DNA from: Pseudomonadota bacterium
Lineage (GTDB): Bacteria; Chloroflexota; UBA6077; JAJPHF01
DNA: 64,000 bases
Assembly: GCA_021325365.1 (NCBI GenBank)
Contig: JAJPHF010000188.1
Span: 26,358 to 90,357 of the forward strand
Reading direction: 5' to 3'
Below the pieces are notes generated by a model, which searched no databases, was not told where the DNA came from, and saw nothing but the letters and a program-made list of their open reading frames with translations. Position numbers and translations under genes: made by a program. Positions 24,431-32,756 of the stretch are shown here, in pieces (the first letter of the stretch is position 1; each line of letters starts with the position of its first letter).

Positions 24431-25057
24431 ATGCCTGACTTTCCGCTAGTCCTCGGCCGATCCGCGCTGCTCGTCAACGACTTCATGCAGTGGATGATCG
24501 AGCCGTCCTCGCCCACCTACACGCCCGCGGGCCCCGCCGCCATCGAGCGCCTGATGCCGCTGCTCACGTTCTGCCGCGAGCAGGACGTCCCGACCGTGTT
24601 CGGCGTGCTGCCCGCCGGCGTCAACCGCCTCGCGACCCCTGACGGGCGCCCGCTGGGCGCCGCGCTCTACCGCGTCGCCAACACGCTCGGCCAGCACCCG
24701 AACGACTTCGTATTCGTGAAGCCGATGCTCCCCTCGGGCGATCTCCCCGTCTCGGGCATGTGGCAGAACACGCCACTCGAGGCGTACCTGCGGGAGCGCG
24801 GCCGCGATACGGTGCTGGTCGCAGGCGCCACGACGCAGTGGGGCACCGATACGACGGTGCGCGAGGGCGCGAACCGCGGCTACCAGGTGGTGGCGCTACG
24901 CGACTGCTGCGTCACCCGACCCATGGCAGACCGCGGCTGGGGCGCCTTCGAGCCCGAGGCGATCGAATCCGTCTTCTTCACCGCCTGGACCTACTGGTTC
25001 GCCCGCGTCGTCACCGCCGCGGAGGCCCTCGCCGAGCTGCGCGGTCAGGTAGCTTAG
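24431..25057 (+). CDS. isochorismatase-like cysteine hydrolase family protein without the catalytic Cys
   Basis: 208 residues from ATG 24431 (AGGAGGAGTTC upstream). The fold signatures are present: ALLVNDFMQWM with the family Asp, FVFVKPMLP with the Lys, and VLVAGATTQWGTDTTVREG followed by GYQVVALRDCC. In active N-carbamoylsarcosine amidases and isochorismatases the place of the Trp in TTQW is the nucleophilic Cys of TxxC. A Cys pair sits further on (DCCVT), but not at the usual position. It may have a different activity or a binding role. It converges on the SBP at 25054 with a 4-bp overlap. Confidence 0.85.
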   Translation: MPDFPLVLGRSALLVNDFMQWMIEPSSPTYTPAGPAAIERLMPLLTFCREQDVPTVFGVLPAGVNRLATPDGRPLGAALYRVANTLGQHPNDFVFVKPMLPSGDLPVSGMWQNTPLEAYLRERGRDTVLVAGATTQWGTDTTVREGANRGYQVVALRDCCVTRPMADRGWGAFEPEAIESVFFTAWTYWFARVVTAAEALAELRGQVA

Positions 25058-26256
25058 CGGTACGGCCCGAGCTGTGCCACGGCGTAGTCGCAGAACCGGT
25101 GGTCCACCAGCACGTCGAGCGGCACGAGCTGCGCGATGCTGCCCCAGGCGAGCAACTGCCGCTGGTCGGCGTCGATGGAGTCGAGGTTCAAGTAGCCATC
25201 CGGGTTCACCGGGATCCAGCGCACGCGGGTGACGACCTCCAGCGGCAGCCGCGTGTACTCGGCCAGGATCGCGGCCGTGGCGTCCGCCGGCTGGCCCCCG
25301 CGCGTCCAGTCGTTCAGGTCGCGAATTCCCCGCAAGAGCGCGACCGTCCAGCGCCGCGCCACGTCTGGGCGCTCCGCTACCAACTGCTCGCTGAACACAA
25401 GCCCCCCCGACTGTTGGCCGGGGTAGTAGTCGGCCAGGTTCTGCCAGAGAGCCAGCGCGACGCGCTGCGAGGCCAGCGTGAAGAACGGCTCGATGATGAC
25501 CGCGCCGTCTACGGCCCGATTTGCGAGCGCCTCGGTCATGCTCGCGAACGGCAGCACCTGCCAGTCCACGTCGTCAATGCCTAGCCCGGCGGCAGCGAGC
25601 ATCTTCACGACCGGGAAGGTCAAGCCGCCTTGCTTCATCGGCGTGGGCGTGGCGACGGCGCGGCCCTGGATCGCTGCCAGGGGCAGCGTGCCGTCCGCCG
25701 GCAGCACGTCCTGCCGCAGCGCCACGAGCGCGCTCGGCACACCCCGCTCCAGGTGGCCGTTGTCGACGACCCACCGCTGCTGCACGCCGCGGCTCACCGC
25801 GTTGTATAGCCCCGCCTGGCTGCTGCTCGTGCCGACGTCGAGCTGTCCCGAGGCGAGGAGCGGCGTCTGCTCGGCCCCCGAGGCGAACACCTGGTGCTGG
25901 TTGTCGATGCCTAGGTCGCGGAAGTACCCGCGCGCCTGCGCGATCGCCGCGCCCGGGACGATACTGGTCAGGTCGCCCTGGCGCACGACGTCCAGCGAAC
26001 GCGTTGCAGTCGGCGCGGCCAAGGGGGTTGCGGGCGCGGCGGCCGGCGCAGCCGGGGCGGCGGGCAGGGGCGAGCCGGCCGGGGCACAAGCCGCCAGGGG
26101 CGCCAGTGCCGCTGCGCGCAGCACCGCGCGCCGCGTCCACCGCCGCGGGCCCTGGCACGAGGCTGCCGCCTGGTTGGCCGGCCCGCCCGCTCGCGCTGGT
26201 CCCGTCCGAGATGCAACCGCGGAGTGGCGCGCGTACAGCAAGGCGCCTCCGTCCAT
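25054..26256 (-). CDS. ABC transporter substrate-binding protein, NMT1-like, with Tat-type lipoprotein signal
   Basis: 400 residues from ATG 26256, preceded by GAGG at eight bases; earlier starts lack a ribosome site. The N-terminus is unusual: about 40 polar residues, then RRWTRRAVLRAAALAPLAAC, a twin-arginine-like signal ending in a lipobox. The mature part has IAQARGYFRDLGIDNQH, LLASGQLDVGTSSSQAGLYNAV, LPFASMTEALANRAVDGAVI and LLRGIRDLNDW. It is a single gene with no transporter partner nearby. Confidence 0.88.
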   Translation of the reverse strand: MDGGALLYARHSAVASRTGPARAGGPANQAAASCQGPRRWTRRAVLRAAALAPLAACAPAGSPLPAAPAAPAAAPATPLAAPTATRSLDVVRQGDLTSIVPGAAIAQARGYFRDLGIDNQHQVFASGAEQTPLLASGQLDVGTSSSQAGLYNAVSRGVQQRWVVDNGHLERGVPSALVALRQDVLPADGTLPLAAIQGRAVATPTPMKQGGLTFPVVKMLAAAGLGIDDVDWQVLPFASMTEALANRAVDGAVIIEPFFTLASQRVALALWQNLADYYPGQQSGGLVFSEQLVAERPDVARRWTVALLRGIRDLNDWTRGGQPADATAAILAEYTRLPLEVVTRVRWIPVNPDGYLNLDSIDADQRQLLAWGSIAQLVPLDVLVDHRFCDYAVAQLGPYR

Positions 26257-26664
26257 TTCCTGAGCCTCAGCGCGCGGCAAATGGGCCGGCCGCCCGCCTC
26301 GCCCGCTCGCTCTCTGTCGGCGCTGCATCATAACTGACCTGCACAACTCTGACCAGATACCCCGTCGCTTGCAGTACCCCGCTTTGTGGTCGACGACACT
26401 CGCGGCATGACGATCGGCCCAAGGGGCGATAGTTGGCCTCGGCCCCGGCGCGGGGCGCTGGGCCTCGGTCGCCGCTGACAGGCAGCCACTATATGCCCCG
26501 GCCTACAAATCGGGTACCGCAAGCCCCCCGCCGTTGATGCGCTCGACAAGCTACCGTCGTGCTGCTAGGATGGGCACGCGCCGCCAGCGCAGAGATGCGC
26601 GCCGGAGCAGTACTGGCTCGGCGCCCGATCCCGCGTCAGCGACGGCTCGCGCAAGGAGGGAACG
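26257..26664. other. 408-bp intergenic gap between divergent genes
   Basis: No credible gene is seen. The right end holds a candidate promoter for the M24 gene (26543-26571). The rest shows no repeat or hairpin that I can support. Confidence 0.5.
26543..26571 (+). promoter_or_regulatory. candidate promoter for the M24/SBP unit
   Basis: TCGACA (26543-26548), a 17-bp spacer and TAGGAT (26566-26571), 93 bases before the start at 26665. Confidence 0.4.
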
Positions 26665-27936
26665 ATGGCCTTGACAGCACCGGGAGCAGCCACGGGTGAG
26701 TCCGCCACGCGCGCCGAGCGCGACTGGCGCTGGGGCCGCGTGCGCGAGCTCATGGACGCGCGCGGGCTGGACGGCCTGCTGGTGTTCGGCTCGCGCGACC
26801 GCCCGTTCGCGGACCACTACCTGACGAACGAGCGCTGCGGCCTCACTGTGGTGTTCCCGCGCGAGGGCGAGATCGCGGCCGTGGGCGGCATGGGGCCGAT
26901 CACGAACTACGCGGGCAGCTACCTCGTGAGCGCCGAGCGCGGCGAGGACACCTGGCTCGCCGACATTCGCTTCGGCCCGGGCGTGCCTACCGTCGTGCAG
27001 GTGCTCAAGGATCGCGGGCTCCTGGGCAAGAAGCTGGGAATCGTCGGCACCGGCTACGCCGGCGTGCTCCAGCCCGGCGGCTGGGTCGGCTACGGCATGT
27101 GGACGGCGTTGCAGAAGGCGCTGGAGGGCACGGAGCTAGTCGACGTGACCTGGGACTATCTCGTGCTCATGCTGGAGAAGAGCGCCTGGGACGTGGCGCA
27201 CGTGCGCCGCGCGGCCGCGGCGGGCGAAGAAGCGTGTAGGGCGATGGTCGCGGCCTGCCGGCCCGGCGCCAGCGAGGCCGACGTGTTCGCCGAGGGCATG
27301 TACGCGCTGCACAAACGCGGCATCCGCGCCACCTGGATGATCCTGCAGAGCGGCCACGACAACATCGGCTGGACCGAGGCCGTCTGGCAGACGCGCGACC
27401 AGGAGCCGCGGCGGCTGGCGGCCGGCGACATCCTGGAGGCCGAGCTGTTCCCCCACTACGCCACCCAGGAGGCGCAGCTCCAGCTCTGCGTCGCCATCGG
27501 CGACCTCTCGCCCGAGCACGAGCGGTGCGCCCAGGTCGCCCGGCAGGCGTACGAGGTCGGGCTCGCGGCGCTTCGGCCCGGCATCACGTTCGCCGACCTC
27601 TGCGCGGTGATGGAGCAGCCGGTGCGCGAGCTGGGCGGCTGGCACCTCACGCCGATGGTCCACTCGCTCAACCCGCTGATCTGCGTCAGCTCGTTTGGGC
27701 GCGGCATCGGCGAGCACGTGCCGGCGTTCGCGCGCCGCTTCCCCGGCCTGGACGGTCGCGAGATGACGGGCCGCGACGTGGTGATTCGGCCGGGCATGAC
27801 GTTCGCCTTCGAGCCGAACGCTCACCTTGGCCGCACGCGCATCAACGTGGGCGGCACCGTCGTCGTGACCGAGACCGGCTGCGAGGAGCTGAACGCGTAC
27901 TCGAACCGGCTGATCCGCGTGGCCGCGAGCAGCTAA
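26665..27936 (+). CDS. M24 family (creatinase-like) protein with altered metal ligands
   Basis: 423 residues from ATG 26665 with GGAGGGAACG. N-terminal creatinase domain (RDWRWGRVRELMDARGLDGLL), C-terminal pita-bread domain. Where peptidases have two Asp it has EAELFPHYATQEAQLQ, that is Glu and no Asp. His of MVHSLNP or GIGEHVP, the later FAFEPNA Glu and the final VTETGCEEL Glu remain. So at most part of the metal site survives. A metal-independent C-N hydrolase as in creatinase is possible (inference). It heads a plus-strand series of three SBP genes. Confidence 0.85.
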   Translation: MALTAPGAATGESATRAERDWRWGRVRELMDARGLDGLLVFGSRDRPFADHYLTNERCGLTVVFPREGEIAAVGGMGPITNYAGSYLVSAERGEDTWLADIRFGPGVPTVVQVLKDRGLLGKKLGIVGTGYAGVLQPGGWVGYGMWTALQKALEGTELVDVTWDYLVLMLEKSAWDVAHVRRAAAAGEEACRAMVAACRPGASEADVFAEGMYALHKRGIRATWMILQSGHDNIGWTEAVWQTRDQEPRRLAAGDILEAELFPHYATQEAQLQLCVAIGDLSPEHERCAQVARQAYEVGLAALRPGITFADLCAVMEQPVRELGGWHLTPMVHSLNPLICVSSFGRGIGEHVPAFARRFPGLDGREMTGRDVVIRPGMTFAFEPNAHLGRTRINVGGTVVVTETGCEELNAYSNRLIRVAASS

Positions 27937-28025
27937 GGGCGAACGCCACCGGACCGTAGCGCGGGGGCTCGTCTCCCGCCCGATCGGCGATGCCTGAGCG
28001 CATTCGCTCGCGCACCGCCCTCGCG

Positions 28026-28061
28026 CGTAGAGGAAAGCCGAATCGTAGAGGAAAGCCGAAT
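28026..28061. repeat. perfect 18-bp tandem duplication carrying the ribosome site
   Basis: CGTAGAGGAAAGCCGAAT occurs twice head to tail (28026-28043, 28044-28061), directly before ATG 28062. Each copy holds an AGAGGAAA ribosome-binding element, so the site is doubled. Confidence 0.85.
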
Positions 28062-29123
28062 ATGGAAGGTAACGCGCACCGGGCCTGGAGGGCGTCGACG
28101 AGCCACCGGCCGATCGTCTGCGGGTATCGCATCCTGAGCGCGCTCGTCGCGCTGGCCGTGCTCCTGGCGGGGCTGGGCGCCCTGCCCGGTTATGGCGCGG
28201 CCGCGCCGGCCCCGCAGGGGCGCAGCCTGCCGCTCCTGGGCTTCCTGTCGGAGGGCAACCCCGGCCCCAACCCGCTGAACGATGCCTTCTGGGACGGCAT
28301 GCACGCGCTCGGCTGGCAAGAGGGCGAGACGATCGCCGTGGAGACCCGCTACGCCGCGCAGAGCTATGAGCGGCTGCACGAGGCGGCGGAACAGCTCGTC
28401 GCGCTCCAGCCCGACGTGATCTTCGGCTCGCGCTCGCACGAGGCCGAGGGGCCGCTGGTGCTGACCGACACGATCCCCATCGTGACGGCCGGGAGCAGCG
28501 ACCCCGTCGGCCTGCGGCTCGTGCGCAGCCTGGAGCGGCCGGGCGGCAACGTCACGGGGCTGTACCTGCTCGCGCCGGAGGGGGCGCAGCGGCGCCTGGA
28601 GCTGCTGCAGCAGCTGCTGCCCAACATGACCCGCTTCGCGCTCATCTGGGACGTGCTCGACCAGGAGCGGCCGCTGGAGTACCGGCAGCTCCGTGATGCG
28701 GCCGACGCCCTGGGCCTGGACCTGCTGTCGCAGGAAGTGCGCGGGCCGCAGGACCTGGAGCGCGCCTTCCAGGGCGCCGCCGACGCGCGCGCGGACGCTA
28801 TCGTCCTGCTCGGCGGGCTGTCGATCACGCTGAACCGGCCGCGCGTCTCCGCGCTGGTGGCGCAGACCGGGCTACCGGTGCTGGCTCCGGACGCGCGCTA
28901 CGTGCAGGATGGCGCGCTGCTGACCTACACGCCGAACCAGCCGGATCAGTGGCGGCGGGCCGCGGGCTACGCCGACCGCATTCTGAAGGGCGCGAACCCG
29001 GCCGAGCTGCCGATGGCGGGCCCGGAGAAGTACGACCTCGTCGTGAACCTGCGGACGGCGCAGGCGCTAGGCGTCACCATTCCGCCCGAGGTGCTGGCGC
29101 AGGCGACGGAGGTAATCCGATGA
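28062..29123 (+). CDS. ABC transporter substrate-binding protein, COG2984 (TrpX-like) family
   Basis: 353 residues from ATG 28062, the first ATG after the duplicated AGAGGAAA. A signal peptide (hydrophobic about residues 25-40, ALPGYGAAA) lacks a lipobox Cys, unlike the other SBPs. Family text: LPLLGFLSEGNPGP, VTAGSSDPVGLRLVRSLERP, GGNVTGLYL, PVLAPDARYVQDGALLTYTP and an RRAAGYADRILKGANPAELP ending. COG2984 proteins bind aromatic amino acids or related ligands. The last codons overlap the next SBP start (ATGA). No permease of its type is present. Confidence 0.92.
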   Translation: MEGNAHRAWRASTSHRPIVCGYRILSALVALAVLLAGLGALPGYGAAAPAPQGRSLPLLGFLSEGNPGPNPLNDAFWDGMHALGWQEGETIAVETRYAAQSYERLHEAAEQLVALQPDVIFGSRSHEAEGPLVLTDTIPIVTAGSSDPVGLRLVRSLERPGGNVTGLYLLAPEGAQRRLELLQQLLPNMTRFALIWDVLDQERPLEYRQLRDAADALGLDLLSQEVRGPQDLERAFQGAADARADAIVLLGGLSITLNRPRVSALVAQTGLPVLAPDARYVQDGALLTYTPNQPDQWRRAAGYADRILKGANPAELPMAGPEKYDLVVNLRTAQALGVTIPPEVLAQATEVIR

Positions 29124-30289
29124 CCGGGCACGGGCGCCCGCGGCGATCGGCGCCCATCCGGCTGCTGCTCGTCGCGCTGGCGCTGGCGGCCTGCCAGGCG
29201 CCCACGGCCGGGGCCCCGGCGCCCGCCCGGGCAGAGCCCCCGGCGCCGGCCACCGCGCCCACAGCCGGCGCCCCGGCCGTCAGTGCCGCGACCGGGACGC
29301 CATCGGCGCCCGCGTGGATCACCGCGCGCCTGCCCGAGAAGACGCACGTGATTTACGGCGGGCCGTCCGGGGCGCTCTGGGCCGTCGGCATCGCGCTGGA
29401 GCGCGGCTACTTCGCCGACGTGAACCTCGACCTGGACATCGAAGAAGTTACCAACTCGGCCCAGATCGCGCCGAGCCTGACGACTGGCCAGATCGACGTG
29501 GGCCACAGCGCGGCCTCGCCGGCCGTGTTCAACGCCCTGCTGCGTAGGCTGCCGATCAAGGCCATTCTCGATATTAGCCACTACTCCCCGACCGGCAAGA
29601 GCCACCTGATCGTCGTACGGCAGGACCTCTACGACAGCGGCGAGCTGAATCGGCTGGAGCAGCTCAAGGGGCGGCGGGTCGCGGCGAACGGCGGCCTCGG
29701 CGCCACGAGCATCGACGTGGACCGGGCGCTCAAGCCGCTGGGGCTCAGCATCGACGACGTGGACCAGGTGGCGATTCCCTTCCCCGAGCAGCCGACGGCG
29801 CTCGCCAACCGCTCGGTGGACGGCGCGATCACCGTCGAGCCCTACGGCTCGCGGGCGGTCGAGGTAGGGCCGGGCCGCGTGCTGCGCTACCTGAACGAGG
29901 ACTACCCCAACCACCAGGTGAGTTTCGCGCTGATCAGCAACCGCCTCATGGAGCATCCCGAGATCGCGCGCGCGTTCGCCGTCGGCTTCCTGCGGGGCGT
30001 CCGCGACTACGAGCGCGCGCGGCAGTACGGCGAGGACGTGGACGGGGTCATCGCGGACATCGTCAAGCACAACCGCGTGCCGCCCGAGCTGCTGCAGGCG
30101 CTGTTCCGCAACGGCGCGAACACCGCGATGGACCCGGACGGCAAGCTGAACGTCGCCAGCCTGGACTACGACCTGAACTGGTACCGCGACCACGGCGCGA
30201 TCCAGGGCGAGCTGACCACCGCGGACTTCGTCGACGCACAGTACGCCGCGTACGCCGCGCGCCTGCTCGGGCCGTTCGGCAAGAACTAG
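29120..30289 (+). CDS. ABC transporter substrate-binding lipoprotein, NMT1/SsuA-like
   Basis: 389 residues; ATG 29120 overlaps the stop of the TrpX-like gene by four bases. Lipobox LAAC with C25, then a Pro/Ala linker to about residue 70. Mature motifs: ALWAVGIALERGYFADVNLD, LTTGQIDVGHSAASPAVFNAL, LKGRRVAANGGLGATS, FPEQPTALANRSVDGAITVE and FLRGVRDYERA. It is translationally coupled to an SBP of another family, which is unusual. Confidence 0.92.
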   Translation: MTGHGRPRRSAPIRLLLVALALAACQAPTAGAPAPARAEPPAPATAPTAGAPAVSAATGTPSAPAWITARLPEKTHVIYGGPSGALWAVGIALERGYFADVNLDLDIEEVTNSAQIAPSLTTGQIDVGHSAASPAVFNALLRRLPIKAILDISHYSPTGKSHLIVVRQDLYDSGELNRLEQLKGRRVAANGGLGATSIDVDRALKPLGLSIDDVDQVAIPFPEQPTALANRSVDGAITVEPYGSRAVEVGPGRVLRYLNEDYPNHQVSFALISNRLMEHPEIARAFAVGFLRGVRDYERARQYGEDVDGVIADIVKHNRVPPELLQALFRNGANTAMDPDGKLNVASLDYDLNWYRDHGAIQGELTTADFVDAQYAAYAARLLGPFGKN

Positions 30290-30299
30290 CCTGCGCTCG

Positions 30300-30327
30300 C
30301 CGGCCGGGCTGCAAGCGGCCCGGCCGG
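30300..30327. terminator. GC hairpin between two SBP genes
   Basis: A 10-bp perfect stem (30300-30309 with 30318-30327) and 8-base loop, 10 bases after the stop of the SBP at 30289 and 21 bases before the next SBP. Without a U-run it may be a processing or attenuation site rather than a full stop. Confidence 0.5.
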
Positions 30328-30348
30328 ACGCTCCACCTGGAGCTCGAG

Positions 30349-31494
30349 ATGGCTCGCTACACGACCTGCCGCCGCCTGGCGGCCGCGCTCGCCGCCGTCA
30401 TGCTTGGTGCCTGCGCCGCGCCTGGCTCCGCGCCCTCCGGGCAGCCGGCGGGCGGAGCGGCGCCCGCGCCAGCGGCCGGCACGCCGGCGCAAGCGGCCGC
30501 TCCCGAGCTGCAAGCGCTCACCCAGGCCGCGCGCCAGGAGGGCCAGCTCACGCTCGTCATGAGTGGGCTCGACCAGCAGGACGAGCTGCAGCGGCTCACC
30601 GACGGCTACAACCGCGCCTACGGGCTCGACGCGAAGGTGCAGTTCACGCCGAACCCGAACATGCCCGAGATCGCGAACAAGCTCGTGCAGGAGTACCACG
30701 CGGGCCGGCCGGCGTCCACGGATCTCTTCATCGGCACCGAGTCCCACGTGATGCAGCTCATGCGGGCGGATGCGCTGCTGCCGGTGGACTGGCAGAGCTG
30801 GGCGCCGAACGTCCAGAACCCGAGCCTGATCGCCCCGCGGGGCGTCGCGGTCGAGCTGGTCACGCGCACGCCCGGCATGACGTACAACACCAGCCGCCTG
30901 CGCGGCGCCGACGTGCCCACCAGCCTGCAAGAGCTGCTGAAGCCACAGTACAAGGGCCGCGTCGCCTCGACGCCGTACGCCGGCGCGTTCACCAATCTCG
31001 CCGCGCCCGAGCTGTGGGGCGAGGCCCGGACGCTGGAGTTCGTGCGGCAGTTCTCGGCACAGCTTGGCGGCATCATGGGCTGCGGCGAGGGCGAGCGCGT
31101 GGCCTACGGCGAGTTCGACGTCTTCGCCATCGACTGCGGCACCGAGTCGTTGCGCCTCCAGGCGCAAGGCGCGTCGGTCGACCACGCGATTCTCTCCGAC
31201 GTAGCGATCCTGGTGTACTGGTTCGTCGCGGTGCCCGCCAACGCGCCGCACCCCAACAGCGCGAAGCTGTTCGTCAACTACCTGCTCGGCCGCGAAGCGC
31301 AGGACCTCATCTATCAGTACGAGTTCTTCGACCACCACCTGGTCCCCGGCTCGAAGACCGCCCCGGCCGTCGAGCAGCTCCAGGCCCGCGGCGTCCAGTT
31401 CACGGAGATCGACGTCGAGTGGTCGCAGCGCCACGAGGAGCAGGTCGTGCGCCTGCGCAACGAGATCCAGAACATTCTGCAGCAGCGGCGCTAG
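30349..31494 (+). CDS. ABC transporter substrate-binding lipoprotein, AfuA-type fold
   Basis: 381 residues from ATG 30349 (CTGGAGCTCGAG upstream). Lipobox LGAC with C22. Body: LTDGYNRAYGLDAKVQFTPN, MRADALLPVDWQSWAPNVQN, LLKPQYKGRVASTPYAGAF and the cysteine pair IMGCGEGER and FAIDCGT. It is the third SBP in a row and of a third subfamily. Its TAG lies inside a 139-bp inverted repeat shared with the convergent SBP. Confidence 0.92.
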   Translation: MARYTTCRRLAAALAAVMLGACAAPGSAPSGQPAGGAAPAPAAGTPAQAAAPELQALTQAARQEGQLTLVMSGLDQQDELQRLTDGYNRAYGLDAKVQFTPNPNMPEIANKLVQEYHAGRPASTDLFIGTESHVMQLMRADALLPVDWQSWAPNVQNPSLIAPRGVAVELVTRTPGMTYNTSRLRGADVPTSLQELLKPQYKGRVASTPYAGAFTNLAAPELWGEARTLEFVRQFSAQLGGIMGCGEGERVAYGEFDVFAIDCGTESLRLQAQGASVDHAILSDVAILVYWFVAVPANAPHPNSAKLFVNYLLGREAQDLIYQYEFFDHHLVPGSKTAPAVEQLQARGVQFTEIDVEWSQRHEEQVVRLRNEIQNILQQRR

Positions 31495-31626
31495 TACGCT
31501 GTCACGCGTGATGTGATGGCATCCCAACGCCGCCGTGAACGGCGGGCCAGATCGGATGGCTAGGTGGCCCGCCGTTCACGGCGGCGCGGGCGACATCTCA
31601 GATGAGGTGTGACAGACTACTAGCGC
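31488..31626. repeat. 139-bp imperfect inverted repeat with perfect core; bidirectional terminator
   Basis: Core arms 31529-31549 and 31565-31585 are perfect 21-bp complements around a 15-base loop. Outer arms 31488-31505 and 31609-31626 match 16 of 18 bases and share the same centre (31557). The stops of both convergent SBP genes sit in the outer arms. No U-run follows. Confidence 0.8.
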
Positions 31627-32756
31627 TGATACGGGCCGAATCGCTGCACCGCGGCGTCCGCGAAGCTCGTGTCCACGATGCGGTCCACGTCGACCGGCGT
31701 CTGCACGAACCCCTGCCGCACGAACCAGTCCTGGTTGTCCTTCAGGCTCGCCACGTCGACCCGCCCGTCCGGGTCGATGGCCGCGGGGTACACCTTCGCC
31801 ATGATGGCGGGGTCGATGCCGACGTTGCGGGCGATTGTGGCGAGCACCGCCTCGCGGTCGCGGTTCTTGAGGAAGGCGTCGTTGTAGTCGCGCGTGCCGC
31901 GCAGATACGCATCCACGAAGCGCTGCGCGGCCTCGCGCTGGGCATCGATGAACGCGGGCGAGTAGAGCAGCACGCCGCCCGGGATGCTCGCCGCGATCTC
32001 GTCCGAGCGCTTCCAGCGCACGAGCACGCCCTGCTCCTCGCCCACGGTCGCGTAGGGCTCGAACAGCGCCGCAGCGTCGATCGCGTGGTTGGCGAAGGCC
32101 GACAGCATGTCGGGCGGCGACAGGATGGGCATTTCGATATCCGCGAGCGTCAGGCCCCCGCGCGCAAGCGCCAGGTCAATGCCGCGGTGCAGCCCGTTGC
32201 CCTGTCCGGTGTTCGCGATCCGCAGGCCGCGCAGGTCTGCCCAGTCGCGCACCGCGCCGCTGTCGACGAGGTCCTTGCGCACGGCGAGGACGTAGTGTGG
32301 GAAACCCGGCAGCGTGCCGCCGACCTCCAGGACGATGCGCACGTCGGCGCCGCGCGCGACGGCGTTGTAGAGCGCGGCGGCCGCGGCGCCGGACGCCACC
32401 TCGAGCCCGCCCGTGGCAAGCAGCGGGATCGCCTCGGCTGCCGCCTGGATGCGGATCGGCTCGACGTCGAGCCCCTCTTCCGCGAAATAGCCGCGCTCGA
32501 CGGCGAGATACACTGGCGCGTCGGTGAGCAGGTACTGGAAGGCGAAGCGCACCTTCACGGGCGGCTGCAGTGGGGCGGGCGCGCTGGACGCAGGCGCTGC
32601 CGTGGGGGCGCTCGCCGCCGGAGCAGCCGTCTGCGGTGGGCGCGCGGCGGCCGCGGTGGGCGCGGGGGCAGGCGGCGCGGCGGCCGGGCCGGACGCGCAC
32701 GCCAGTAGCAGGAGCGCGCCCCCGACGAGGGCCGCCAGGCGCCGCCCCGCGCTCAC
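31620..32756 (-). CDS. ABC transporter substrate-binding lipoprotein, NMT1/SsuA-like
   Basis: 378 residues from GTG 32756, which overlaps the stop of the upstream amidohydrolase (GTGA). Lipobox LLAC with C20, Ala/Pro linker to about residue 65. Mature motifs: VYLAVERGYFAEEGLDVEPI, LLATGGLEVASGAAAAALYNAV, LRGLRIANTGQGNG, SAFANHAIDAAALFEPY and YLRGTRDYND. It is the last gene of the minus-strand operon that begins with the Rieske gene at 36502. Confidence 0.92.
   Translation of the reverse strand: MSAGRRLAALVGGALLLLACASGPAAAPPAPAPTAAAARPPQTAAPAASAPTAAPASSAPAPLQPPVKVRFAFQYLLTDAPVYLAVERGYFAEEGLDVEPIRIQAAAEAIPLLATGGLEVASGAAAAALYNAVARGADVRIVLEVGGTLPGFPHYVLAVRKDLVDSGAVRDWADLRGLRIANTGQGNGLHRGIDLALARGGLTLADIEMPILSPPDMLSAFANHAIDAAALFEPYATVGEEQGVLVRWKRSDEIAASIPGGVLLYSPAFIDAQREAAQRFVDAYLRGTRDYNDAFLKNRDREAVLATIARNVGIDPAIMAKVYPAAIDPDGRVDVASLKDNQDWFVRQGFVQTPVDVDRIVDTSFADAAVQRFGPYQR

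Noticed and set aside
31488..31626. Inverted repeat as an insertion sequence end or CRISPR-like repeat
   Set aside because: No transposase, no repeated units, and the position between two convergent stops favours a terminator.
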